Source of the DNA: Gammaproteobacteria bacterium
Lineage (GTDB): Bacteria; Pseudomonadota; Gammaproteobacteria; Steroidobacterales; Rariloculaceae
NCBI GenBank assembly: GCA_022826245.1
Contig: JAJDVG010000028.1
Span: forward strand, 1 to 64,000
DNA length: 64,000 nucleotides
Reading direction: 5' to 3'
Every line of letters starts with the position of its first letter. Position 1 is the stretch's first letter. Shown here one piece after another: positions 52,927 through 62,408 of the stretch. The notes below the pieces were generated by a model. The model ran no database searches, was not told where the DNA came from, and saw only the letters and a list, made by a program, of their open reading frames with translations. A program made the position numbers and the translations under genes.

Positions 52927-54414
52927 GTGAATCCGGACATCATCGTCGTCGGTAGCGGGTTTGGCGGAGCCGTGCTGGCCTCGCGACTGGTAGACGCGGG
53001 ACTGACTGTGCTTGTGCTCGAGCGCGGCCCGTGGCGGGATACCGTCGCGGTGCGAGCCGCCGGCATCGAAAGGCGCAAACCCCTGCCGCGCACCGGCGGA
53101 ATGTTGTCGGTCCTGCGTTCGCTCCGGCCGCCGAAGGGGCCGAGGAAAGGCATACGCCTCAACAGGTACGGCTATCTCGAGATGTGGGTCGGCGACGGCA
53201 TCAAGGCGCCTTGCACATCCAATGTCGGCGGCGGAAGCCACATCTGGGCCGCGCTGCTGGAGCGCGCACCGCAAGGCTTCTGGGACGATCGCGCCGCCGG
53301 GCTCAGCGACGCAACGCTCGCCTCGCACTACGCTCGCGTCGCGACGGAACTGAAGGGCGTCAGGCCAGCGGATCCATCCTCCATTCCCAATCACGCCGAC
53401 GCGGCGTGGTCGAATGAGGCGTGTTTCGCGCCGCTCGAGGACGGCGAGCAACCGCCGCTGGGCATTCTCTTTCCCGGGCCGGACGGCGATCTCTCGGCGG
53501 TCACCGACGAAAACGGCATCGTGCGCGAGCCGCTCGACGTCAACCGGGACAACGGTATGTTCGGCAGTCCGGGCGCTTCGAAATCCACCGTTGATGCGCT
53601 GTTCCTGCTGCCGGCCCTGAGCAGGGGGCTGACGGTGCGCGACATGCACGAGGTCCGCAGGATTTCCGCCGACAAGGCCGGCGGCTGGACCGTCGAAGCC
53701 CGCGATCTGCGCGGCGGCCGCAACGTGACGCTGGCGGCGCCGAAGCTTGCGGTCTGCGCGGGCACCATGAACACGAACGCCCTGCTGTTGAGCAGTCGCG
53801 ATACGGGCGGGCTGAGCGGACTTCCCGCGCTCGGCAAGGGGCTCGGCGCAAACGGCGATCTGATCGGCAGATGGCCGGTGGAAGACCGCGACAGCACGAT
53901 CGGTCCTCCTTCGTTCGGCCGCGTGAAGATTCGGGGCCACGAGGACAGCGCCTACGTCATTCTGGCCCGTGGAGAAACGCCGCCGGTGCCGGGATTCCTC
54001 TACAACGGCGCGCGCAGAAAAGCCGGCCGGTTCGTGGATCTCGTGGCCATGAGCCAGGATGCGGCGGACGGCCGGATCTGGTGCGACAAGGGCCGCATCC
54101 GGTTTGCGTTCGATCTCAAGGGGTCGACGAGCTATGCCGCGTCCATGCGGGCCATGGACGCCGTATCGGAGGCCTCCGGCCGGCCGGTCGCCTACCCGGA
54201 CACGGAAGTGTTTACCGCGCACCCCGCCGGCGGGTGCCGGATTTCCGACGACCCGAACGAAGGGGTGGTCGACGGCGGCGGCCAGGTTCACGACCATCCC
54301 GGGCTGTGTATCGCCGACGCCTCGGTGTTCCCGCAGCCCGTGGGCGTGCCGCCGTCGCTCAGCATCGCAGCCTGGGCCTCGCACGTCGCCGACCGTATCG
54401 TTCGCAGCAATTGA
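52927..54414 (+). CDS. GMC-family FAD oxidoreductase, cholesterol-oxidase-like
   Basis: From GTG 52927, with AGGAGG 11 bp upstream, the 495 residues contain the FAD dinucleotide fold (IIVVGSGFGGAVLASRLVDA), SNVGGGSHIWAALLERAP, AGTMNTNALLL and the C-terminal FTAHPAGGCRISDDP with GLCIADASVFPQPVGVPPSL. The catalytic His is in HPAGGC. The residue aligned with the active-site Asn of cholesterol oxidase (GVNP) is Pro (GVPP). The substrate is probably a hydrophobic alcohol or sterol-like compound. It is followed at 25 bp by a YdhR-like gene. No export signal is seen. Confidence 0.85.
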   Translation: MNPDIIVVGSGFGGAVLASRLVDAGLTVLVLERGPWRDTVAVRAAGIERRKPLPRTGGMLSVLRSLRPPKGPRKGIRLNRYGYLEMWVGDGIKAPCTSNVGGGSHIWAALLERAPQGFWDDRAAGLSDATLASHYARVATELKGVRPADPSSIPNHADAAWSNEACFAPLEDGEQPPLGILFPGPDGDLSAVTDENGIVREPLDVNRDNGMFGSPGASKSTVDALFLLPALSRGLTVRDMHEVRRISADKAGGWTVEARDLRGGRNVTLAAPKLAVCAGTMNTNALLLSSRDTGGLSGLPALGKGLGANGDLIGRWPVEDRDSTIGPPSFGRVKIRGHEDSAYVILARGETPPVPGFLYNGARRKAGRFVDLVAMSQDAADGRIWCDKGRIRFAFDLKGSTSYAASMRAMDAVSEASGRPVAYPDTEVFTAHPAGGCRISDDPNEGVVDGGGQVHDHPGLCIADASVFPQPVGVPPSLSIAAWASHVADRIVRSN

Positions 54415-54438
54415 TTACCGCCTGAAAGGAGCAACGCC

Positions 54439-54750
54439 ATGCACACCGTTCTCGTCAAGTACGTCCTGCCCGGGCCGGTCCCGCGCGACAAGATGATGGA
54501 AGGCTTCAAGGATGTCGAAGGGCGCTTCCGGGCGACGCCGAAGCTCATACGCAAGTATTTCAGCTACGACGAGAACGAACACACCGGCCATTCCGTTTAC
54601 CTTTGGGAAAGCGAAGCCGATGCGCGGCACTTTTTCAACGACCAGTTCCTGGCCGGCTTCAAGGCGAAGTTCGGCGCCGTTCCCGAACTCTTCTACGTCG
54701 ACACACTCATGGTGGTCGACAACGAGGCCGAGAAGACCACAACGAGTTGA
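54439..54750 (+). CDS. YdhR-like small monooxygenase-fold protein
   Basis: This 103-residue protein has a ferredoxin-like alpha/beta fold. TVLVKYVLPGPVPRDKMMEG, LIRKYFSYDENEHTGHSVYL and FGAVPELFYVDTLMVVDN match the putative mono-oxygenase YdhR family. AAAGGAG precedes the ATG. It is co-transcribed with the GMC oxidoreductase and is followed by an intrinsic terminator. A role in oxidising or handling an aromatic or sterol-like compound is inferred only from the neighbour. Confidence 0.8.
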   Translation: MHTVLVKYVLPGPVPRDKMMEGFKDVEGRFRATPKLIRKYFSYDENEHTGHSVYLWESEADARHFFNDQFLAGFKAKFGAVPELFYVDTLMVVDNEAEKTTTS

Positions 54751-54759
54751 GATCTGACC

Positions 54760-54793
54760 GCCGGCCGAAATTCCTCGGTCGGCTTCCATTTTT
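54760..54793 (+). terminator. intrinsic terminator after the YdhR-like gene
   Basis: GCCGGCCGA and TCGGTCGGC form a 9-bp stem (one G-U pair) with a 6-nt loop, followed by TTCCATTTTT. It separates the oxidoreductase operon from the glnA control region. Confidence 0.75.
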
Positions 54794-54809
54794 GCACCGA
54801 TTTGGTGCA
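54793..54809. promoter_or_regulatory. NtrC binding site upstream of glnA
   Basis: TGCACC-GATTT-GGTGCA is a perfect dyad matching the NtrC enhancer consensus (TGCACC-N5-GGTGCA). It lies about 130 bp before the predicted sigma-54 start site, the usual enhancer distance. NtrC is encoded at 58148-59548. Confidence 0.85.
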
Positions 54810-54904
54810 TCATGTCGCGCGTTTCGCTCCAGCGTGGGGCGACAGGGGCGCTCGAGCAGGGTCCCGGAGTTCGCGAAAGCAAGGCGAAACGCGTTTCGTG
54901 CCGA

Positions 54905-54921
54905 TTGGTACGTTTCGTGCA
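54905..54921 (+). promoter_or_regulatory. sigma-54 (RpoN) promoter of glnA
   Basis: TTGGTACGTTTCGTGCA matches the -24/-12 consensus TTGGCACG-N4-TTGCA at all but two positions and keeps the exact GG-N10-GC spacing. Transcription should start near 54932, about 97 nt before the glnA ATG. Confidence 0.75.
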
Positions 54922-55028
54922 TCAATGCAGGCTCCGTACCGGCGTTGGGGCCGGGGGAGCACGCCTGTGGGCGCTTGCCAACGGTCGTGTGGGATGCACG
55001 GCCAAACCAGTAGTAATGGAGGAGAATC

Positions 55029-56438
55029 ATGTCGTCAGCCGACGTTTTGAAGATGATTGAAGAAAACGGCGTGAAGTTCGTCGATCTGCGTCTTACGGAC
55101 ACGCGCGGGAAGGAACAGCATGTCAGCGTGCCGGCGCACATCGTCGATGAAGCCTTTTTCGAAGACGGCAAGATGTTCGACGGCTCGTCGATCGCCGGGT
55201 GGAGGGGCATCCACGAGTCGGACATGATTCTCATGCCCGATACATCGACCGCGGTCATGGACCCGTTCACCGAGGAAGCCACGCTGAACATGTTCTGCAA
55301 CGTGATCGAGCCGATGACGCTGCAGGGCTACAGCCGCGACCCGCGTTCCACCGCGGTACGCGCCGAGGCGTATCTGCGGTCCACAGGCATCGCCGACTCC
55401 GCCTATTTCGGCCCGGAGAACGAGTTCTTCGTGTTCGACGATGCTCACTGGCAAACCCAGATGCATAGCACCTTCTACGCGATCAAATCGAACGAAGGGG
55501 CCTGGCAGTCCGGCGACGAATTCGAGGAAGGCAACATCGGCCACCGGCCCCGGGTCAAGGGCGGATACTTCCCGGTGCCGCCGGTCGACTCCCTGGCGGA
55601 CGTCCGCTCGGCGATGTGTCTGGCGCTGGAGGACATGGGCCTGACTACCGAGGTGCACCATCACGAGGTGTCCACCGGCGGGCAGGGCGAAATCGGCGTC
55701 AAGTTCGACACCCTCGTCAAGAAGGCCGACGCCGTGCAGATCCTCAAGTACGTCGTCATGAACGTCGCGCACAGCTACGGCAAGACCGCGACCTTCATGC
55801 CGAAGCCGCTCGTCGACGACAACGGCAACGGCGCGCACGTGCACCAGTCGCTGGCGAAGGACGGCCAGAACATCTTCATGGGCGACGGTTACGCGGGGCT
55901 TTCCGATGCGGCGCTGTACTACATCGGCGGCATCAAGAAGCATGCGCGAGCACTGAACGCGTTCACGAACGCCGCGACGAACAGCTACAAGCGGCTCGTC
56001 AAGGGCTTCGAGGCGCCGACGCTGATCGCCCACTCGGCGCGCAACCGCTCCGCGGCCGTGCGCGTGCCGTTCGTCGCGAACCCGAAGGCCCGCCGGGTCG
56101 AGGTCAGGTTCCCGGACAGCACCGGCAACCCGTACTTCGCGTTCAGCGCGATGTTGATGGCCGGACTCGACGGTATCGTGAACAGGATCGACCCGGGCGA
56201 GCCCGTCGACAAAGACCTCTACGATCTGCCGCCCGAGGAAGAGAAGAACATCCGCACGGTCTGCTTCTCGCTGGGCGAAGCGCTCGAGGAGCTCGACCGC
56301 GACCGCGATTTCCTCAAGGCAGGCGAAGTCTTCAGCGACGATCTCATCGACGCGTACATCGACCTCAAGCAGGACGAGCTCACGCTGCTGCAGAAGTCGA
56401 CGCATCCCGTCGAATTCGAGATGTACTACAGCTTGTAG
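55029..56438 (+). CDS. glnA: glutamine synthetase type I
   Basis: The 469 residues equal the E. coli enzyme. [20 protein letters not shown] is the early signature. [11 protein letters not shown] carries metal-binding Glu residues, and [17 protein letters not shown] and [10 protein letters not shown] line the ATP and glutamate sites. Tyr398 in [10 protein letters not shown] is the adenylylation site, so it is of the GSI-beta, GlnE-regulated class. It assimilates ammonia. A GGAGGAGAA ribosome binding site precedes the ATG. An NtrC site and sigma-54 promoter lie upstream, and ntrBC follow. Confidence 0.97.
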   Translation: MSSADVLKMIEENGVKFVDLRLTDTRGKEQHVSVPAHIVDEAFFEDGKMFDGSSIAGWRGIHESDMILMPDTSTAVMDPFTEEATLNMFCNVIEPMTLQGYSRDPRSTAVRAEAYLRSTGIADSAYFGPENEFFVFDDAHWQTQMHSTFYAIKSNEGAWQSGDEFEEGNIGHRPRVKGGYFPVPPVDSLADVRSAMCLALEDMGLTTEVHHHEVSTGGQGEIGVKFDTLVKKADAVQILKYVVMNVAHSYGKTATFMPKPLVDDNGNGAHVHQSLAKDGQNIFMGDGYAGLSDAALYYIGGIKKHARALNAFTNAATNSYKRLVKGFEAPTLIAHSARNRSAAVRVPFVANPKARRVEVRFPDSTGNPYFAFSAMLMAGLDGIVNRIDPGEPVDKDLYDLPPEEEKNIRTVCFSLGEALEELDRDRDFLKAGEVFSDDLIDAYIDLKQDELTLLQKSTHPVEFEMYYSL

Positions 56439-56473
56439 GCGGACGACCGAAGCCGCCGTCAGCGACCGAATCT

Positions 56474-56496
56474 GGCGGGATCGTCAAGATCCCGCC
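56474..56496 (+). terminator. strong hairpin downstream of glnA
   Basis: GGCGGGATC-GTCAA-GATCCCGCC is a perfect 9-bp stem with a 5-nt loop in the glnA-DUF4124 spacer. No T tract follows, so it may be a partial terminator or an mRNA-stabilising end that lowers expression of ntrBC relative to glnA. Confidence 0.55.
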
Positions 56497-56539
56497 CGTT
56501 CGGTTGGTCCGCGCCGAGCGCGGGCGGTAAGCTTGGAGT

Positions 56540-57091
56540 GTGCGTACTTGGCTGATCCTTTCCTGCATGCTCTTCTCGACCGCGAGCCTGGCCGTGCCGG
56601 TCTGGACGTGGGTGGACGAACACGGCCTGCGGCACTTCTCCGACCGGCCGGGACCGGGCGCGCGCCTGATCGAACTCGCGAGCGCGCCGGCCGTCTCGCT
56701 GCCTGCGGCGCCGGCGCCCGCAGCGGTCGGGTCGGCGCCGAACGATGCCGGCGCCGCGGTACCCACAAGGCCGTACACGACCTTCGCGGTCGCGAGTCCG
56801 GCGGACGGGCAGACCCTGTGGAACATCGGAGGCCGGCTCGAGGTGCGCGTGGAACTGGCGCCGGCGCTGCAGCCGGGCCATCGGCTCGACGTGGAGTTCG
56901 ACGGCCGGCGGCTGGAGCTCGCGGCGGCCGCGCCGCAATTCACGGTCCCGGACGTCTACCGGGGGACGCATACGCTCAATGCCGTGATCGTCGACGACCG
57001 GGGCGAGGAGCTGCTTCGCTCGTCCGGCGTGACGTTCGCGGTGCAGCAAACGAGCATTCTCAACCCAAACAATCCGCAAAATCCCCGCTGA
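56540..57091 (+). CDS. DUF4124-containing exported protein
   Basis: From GTG 56540 (TTGGAG just upstream) the 183 residues begin with a signal peptide (MRTWLILSCMLFSTASLA). The DUF4124 motif follows, VWTWVDEHGLRHFSDRPGPG, then an Ala/Pro linker and a beta-sandwich-like C-terminal domain (RHxLDVEFDGRRLELA, GTHTLNAVIVDDRGEELLRS). A DUF4124 gene between glnA and ntrB is common in Pseudomonas-like genomes, but its function is unknown. Its TGA overlaps the apparent start of ntrB. Confidence 0.85.
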   Translation: MRTWLILSCMLFSTASLAVPVWTWVDEHGLRHFSDRPGPGARLIELASAPAVSLPAAPAPAAVGSAPNDAGAAVPTRPYTTFAVASPADGQTLWNIGGRLEVRVELAPALQPGHRLDVEFDGRRLELAAAAPQFTVPDVYRGTHTLNAVIVDDRGEELLRSSGVTFAVQQTSILNPNNPQNPR

Positions 57092-58147
57092 GGCACCGGC
57101 CGCGCGCGCCCGGCGCCGACAGTCTGCTGCGCAGCCAGACGACTGCGCTCGTCGCCGTCGACGACACGCTGACCGTGACTTTCCTCAATGCCGCTGCGGA
57201 GAACCTGCTCGGGCTCAGCGAGCGGCAGGTCATCGGGCGAACGATCGAATCGCTTGCGCAACCGTCGGCGGAACTCGTCAAGCTCTGCCGCAGAGCGCTC
57301 AACACGGGGTTGACCATCGGCTTGCGCGAGTTCGCCGCGCGCATCGGCGAGCGCGAACTCAACCTGCACTGCCAGGCCGCGCCGATCGACGACGAGCGCG
57401 GCCTGCTGCTCGAGCTATTCGATACCGACCGGGACAGCACGATCCGCCGCGAGGCGGAAATCGAGGCCCAGCGCAAGCTGTCGCGGCAGGTGATCCGCCA
57501 ACTGGCCCATGAGGTCAAGAACCCGCTGGTGGGCCTGCGGGGCGCCGCGCAGCTCCTCGAACGCCAGCTTCCGCGCCCCGAACTCAAGGACTACACGCGC
57601 GTCATCATCGACGAGGCCGACCGGCTTGCGGCCCTGGTCGACAGCGTCCTGTCGACCGGCGGCGCGCCGGTGCCGGACGAGTTCAACCTGCACGAGATCA
57701 CCGAACGCGTAGCGAATCTGCTTGCGGCGGAACTGCCGCCCGGCGTCGAACTCGACCGCGACTACGACCCGAGCCTGCCGCCGCTGCGGGCCGACCGCAG
57801 CCAGATGATCCAGGCCTTCCTGAACCTGGCGCGCAACGCCATGCAGGCGGTCGGGGCGGACGGGCGCATCGTGCTCAGGACGCGGGCGCTGCACAATCAC
57901 CGGATCGACGGCGGCCAGCACCGGCTCGTGCTCTCGGCCGAAGTACAGGACGACGGACCGGGAGTCTCGGCGGATCTTGCCGGGACGATCTTCTATCCGC
58001 TGGTCACGGGCAGGAAGTCGGGCACGGGGCTCGGGCTCACGATCGCCCAGGACCTCGTAAGCCGCAACGGCGGCTACATCGAATACCGGAGCCGGCCGGG
58101 CAAGACGGTCTTTCGAATGCGCCTGCCCGTCGACGGAGCCGCCAACA

Positions 58148-58155
<8 letters not shown>
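57088..58155 (+). CDS. ntrB: nitrogen regulation sensor histidine kinase NtrB
   Basis: The 355 residues, counted from CTG 57088, match the E. coli length (349). An N-terminal PAS domain (QTTALVAVDDTLTVTFLNAA) is followed by the H-box RQLAHEVKNPLVGLRGAAQL, N-box AFLNLARNAMQA, G1 QDDGPGV and G2 RKSGTGLGLTIAQDLV. NtrB phosphorylates or dephosphorylates NtrC under GlnB control. No ATG, GTG or TTG exists in this frame near the expected N-terminus. CTG overlapping the upstream TGA (CTGA) is the best candidate start, but it remains unproven. It overlaps ntrC by 8 bp. Confidence 0.9.
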
Positions 58156-59548
<1,393 letters not shown>

Positions 59549-59565
59549 CGCGACTCCGCGCAATA

Positions 59566-60498
59566 TCACGAACGGCCGGACGTCCTCTCGATATCGGCGA
59601 TGACCGCCTCGGCGAGTTCGAGTGCGGCGATGCCGTCGCGCCCGGTCACGCGGCAGGGCGTGTCGCGGAGCACGGAATCGACGAAAGCCTCGGTTTCGGC
59701 AAGCAGGGCGTCGCCCTTGTCCAGGCGCCAACTCCGCTCCTCCAACGGCTGTGCGCCGCCGCTCGTCACGCGCCGCACCTCGCCTCCGCCGAAGTCGAGC
59801 GACACGTACTGATTCTCCTGGAACACGCGGAACTTGCGTTGGGCGCTCATCGAGACGCGCGATGCCGTGACGTTCGCGATGGCGCCGTTCGCGAACTCGA
59901 TGCGGGCGTTGGCGATGTCGGTGCTGTCCGTGAGCACGGCGATCCCGACGGCCGACACCTTGCGCGGTCGGGCGTCCACGAGCGAGAGGATCACGTCGAG
60001 ATCGTGAATCATCAGGTCGAGCACGACGTTGACGTCGGCGCCCCGCGCATTGAAGGCCGCGAGCCGGTGGCACTCGATGAAGCGCACATCGTCGAGCGTC
60101 TCGCGCGCGGACAGCAGCGCCGGGTTGAACCGCTCCACGTGCCCGACCTGCAGCTTCAAATCGCGCTGCTCGGCGAGTTCGGTCAGGGCAACCGCCTCGC
60201 GGCTGGTCGGCGTCATGGGCTTTTCGACGAGCACGTGCACATCGTGCTCGAGAAAGAGCCGCGTCAGCTCGAAGTGCGCCGCCGTGCTCGCCGCGACCGT
60301 GACGGCATCGACCTTGCCGAGCAGCTCCCGGCAATCGCGAAAGAACGTCGTGCCGAGTTCCCGGGCGACCGCCTGGCCCACGTCGTCGCGAATGTCACAG
60401 ACCGCGACGAGTTCCGCGCTCGGCAGCGCCGCGTACTTCTGCGCGTGAAACCGGCCGAGGTAGCCCACGCCGACGACGGCGACGCGCAGCCGCTTCAC
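59566..60498 (-). CDS. Gfo/Idh/MocA-family oxidoreductase next to lpxA (GnnA-like?)
   Basis: From GTG 60498, overlapping the lpxA stop (GTGA), the 310 residues have the Rossmann opening RVAVVGVGYLGRFHAQKYAA, the EKPMTPTSREA motif with the conserved EKP lysine, and GHVERFNPALL. In Acidithiobacillus, GnnA, a Gfo/Idh/MocA enzyme, works with aminotransferase GnnB to make the 3-amino sugar used by LpxA. Tight coupling to lpxA suggests such a role here. No GnnB-like gene is in the window. A different sugar-nucleotide dehydrogenase is the alternative. Confidence 0.8.
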   Translation of the reverse strand: MKRLRVAVVGVGYLGRFHAQKYAALPSAELVAVCDIRDDVGQAVARELGTTFFRDCRELLGKVDAVTVAASTAAHFELTRLFLEHDVHVLVEKPMTPTSREAVALTELAEQRDLKLQVGHVERFNPALLSARETLDDVRFIECHRLAAFNARGADVNVVLDLMIHDLDVILSLVDARPRKVSAVGIAVLTDSTDIANARIEFANGAIANVTASRVSMSAQRKFRVFQENQYVSLDFGGGEVRRVTSGGAQPLEERSWRLDKGDALLAETEAFVDSVLRDTPCRVTGRDGIAALELAEAVIADIERTSGRS

Positions 60499-61280
60499 GG
60501 CCTTGCCACCCCTCGCTCGGAGGTCGCGAGAAAGTCGACGAAGTGCTCCATCCGCGGGCTCGGCGCGCACTCTTCGCCGATTCGCGCCAGGACCTCATCC
60601 ATCGTCAGCGACCGGTCGAGCAGGATCCTGAGCGCCCGATCGAGGTTCCTGCGTTCCGCCGCATCGACGCCGGCGCGCCGGAGCCCGACCCGGTTCAGCG
60701 CTCGCGGCACGGCCCAGTGACCTTCGGCGATCGTGTACGGCGGGATGTCCTTGTTGGCGAAGGCCCCGGCCGTCAGGAAGCAGAACGACCCGAGCCGGAC
60801 GAACTGCGTGACGCCCGCAAGCCCGCTCAGCAGCGCGTCGTCCTCGACCGCGACGTGGCCTGCGAGCTGGGTGGCATTGGTGATGACGACCCGGTCGCCG
60901 ACCCGGCAGTCGTGGCCCAGATGCACGAACGCCATGATCAGGGTGTCGTTGCCGATGCGCGTGACGCCGCCGCCCTTCGGCGTGCCGACGTTGATGCTCA
61001 CGTATTCGCCGATCCGGTTGCCGTCGCCGATCACGAGTTCCGTGTCGGCGTCGACGTAGCTCGTATCCTGGGGAGGGCCGCCAAGCACGGCTCCGGTCTG
61101 AATGAGGTTGTCCGCGCCGATGCGCACCCGCCCGTGACGCCCGCCGAGGCGCGCATGCGACTCGACGATCGTGCCCGCGCCGATCTCGACCCGGCCCTCG
61201 ATGACGCAGTACGGGCCGACTTCGACATCGGCAGCCAGCCTGGCTCGATCGGAGACGATTGCTGTGGGGTGGATGCTCAA
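60495..61280 (-). CDS. lpxA: LpxA-family acyl-ACP:UDP-sugar O/N-acyltransferase
   Basis: The 261 residues match LpxA (E. coli 262). It has a left-handed beta-helix of hexapeptide repeats (IHPTAIVSDRARLAADVEVG), GNRIGEYVSINVGTPKGGG, MAFVHLGHDCRVG with the catalytic His of HDC, ATQLAGHVAV and the C-terminal helical domain (RNLDRALRILLDRSLTMDEV). It starts lipid A synthesis. It is outside the usual lpxD-fabZ-lpxA-lpxB cluster. Several E. coli active-site neighbours differ (see findings). It is coupled to the downstream oxidoreductase. Confidence 0.88.
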   Translation of the reverse strand: MSIHPTAIVSDRARLAADVEVGPYCVIEGRVEIGAGTIVESHARLGGRHGRVRIGADNLIQTGAVLGGPPQDTSYVDADTELVIGDGNRIGEYVSINVGTPKGGGVTRIGNDTLIMAFVHLGHDCRVGDRVVITNATQLAGHVAVEDDALLSGLAGVTQFVRLGSFCFLTAGAFANKDIPPYTIAEGHWAVPRALNRVGLRRAGVDAAERRNLDRALRILLDRSLTMDEVLARIGEECAPSPRMEHFVDFLATSERGVARP

Positions 61281-61323
61281 GGCTGCTCGCTCACGGTCGG
61301 TTCAGGGCTCCATTACACCAGAG

Positions 61324-61341
61324 CGCTTGCGAGAGCAAGCG
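61324..61341. promoter_or_regulatory. inverted repeat in the lpxA/GTPase divergent spacer
   Basis: CGCTTGC-GAGA-GCAAGCG is a perfect 7-bp-arm inverted repeat in the 84-bp spacer between the two divergent starts. It could be an operator affecting both genes. Confidence 0.4.
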
Positions 61342-61364
61342 AGACCCGAGCAGAATTGCCGCCC

Positions 61365-62402
61365 ATGCCCGCGAATCTGAGTCCCGAGTACAAGAAGGCC
61401 GAACAGGCGTTTCGCGCGGCCCGCGACGAAGCCGAGCGGCTGGCCTGCCTCAAGGACATGCTGAGGACGATTCCGAAGCACAAGGGCACGGAACACCTGC
61501 AGGCGGACATCAAGAGCCGCATCAAGCAGCTTACCGAGGAGCTCGCCGGGCCGCGCAAGGGCGCCACGCGCACCGGTCCCGTGCATTCCGTGCGGCGCGA
61601 AGGCGCCGCACAGATCGCCCTGCTCGGACCGCCCAACGCCGGCAAGTCGAGCCTCCACGTCAGGCTCACGGGCTCGCGCGCCGACATCGGGCCGTATCCG
61701 CACACGACCCACGCGCCGATGCCGGGCATGCTCGCCTACGAAGACATCCACTTTCAGCTCATCGACCTGCCGCCGATCTCGGCGGACTTCTTCGAGCCGT
61801 GGTTCGTCAACGCCCTGCAGCCCGCCGACGCGGCCATGCTCGTCGTCGACATCTCCGATCCGGATTGCACCGATCATGTCGTGACGATCCTCGAACGGCT
61901 CGAGGAGAGGAAAATCACGCTGAGCGAGCGCTGGCCGGCCGCCGGGCAGCCCGCGCCGGACGCGGACGATGCCGGGGACGAACTGGCGCTCGACCCGTTC
62001 CGGATCAATCTGCCCACGCTTCTGGTGGCGAACAAGATCGACCGCAACCCGGACCCCGAGGACATCCGGGTGCTCAAGGAACTGACGGGCGTGAGCTTTC
62101 CCGCGCAGGCGGTTTCGACCGAATCGAGTCAGGGGCTCGACGCGCTCGGCCGGTTTCTTTTCACGCAACTTAAGGTCGTGCGTGTCTATACCAAGGCTCC
62201 GGGCAAGCCGGCCGAGATGGACCGGCCGTTCACGCTGCGCACGGGAGCGAGCGTGCTCGACGTGGCGCGCCTCGTGCACAAGGACTTCGCTGGGTCGCTG
62301 CGCTATGCGCGCGCCTGGGGGGGAAAGGTGTTCGACGGTCAGCAGGTCGGACCGGAGCACGAGGTCGTCGACGGCGACATCGTCGAACTGCACATGCGCT
62401 GA
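61365..62402 (+). CDS. DRG/Obg-like GTPase with C-terminal TGS domain
   Basis: From ATG 61365 the 345 residues contain an N-terminal helical hairpin (LSPEYKKAEQAFRAARDEAE). The G domain has G1 GPPNAGKSSL, G2 GPYPHTTHAPMPGM, G3 position DLPPI and G4 NKIDRN. The C-terminal TGS domain (RPFTLRTGASVLDVARLVHK, GPEHEVVDGDIVELHM) completes the protein. The layout is that of the DRG branch, common in eukaryotes and archaea, with bacterial relatives. The G3 motif lacks its glycine. The role is probably translation-related, but unproven. In-frame sequence upstream to 60543 is antisense to lpxA. Confidence 0.85.
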   Translation: MPANLSPEYKKAEQAFRAARDEAERLACLKDMLRTIPKHKGTEHLQADIKSRIKQLTEELAGPRKGATRTGPVHSVRREGAAQIALLGPPNAGKSSLHVRLTGSRADIGPYPHTTHAPMPGMLAYEDIHFQLIDLPPISADFFEPWFVNALQPADAAMLVVDISDPDCTDHVVTILERLEERKITLSERWPAAGQPAPDADDAGDELALDPFRINLPTLLVANKIDRNPDPEDIRVLKELTGVSFPAQAVSTESSQGLDALGRFLFTQLKVVRVYTKAPGKPAEMDRPFTLRTGASVLDVARLVHKDFAGSLRYARAWGGKVFDGQQVGPEHEVVDGDIVELHMR

Positions 62403-62408
62403 CAGGCG

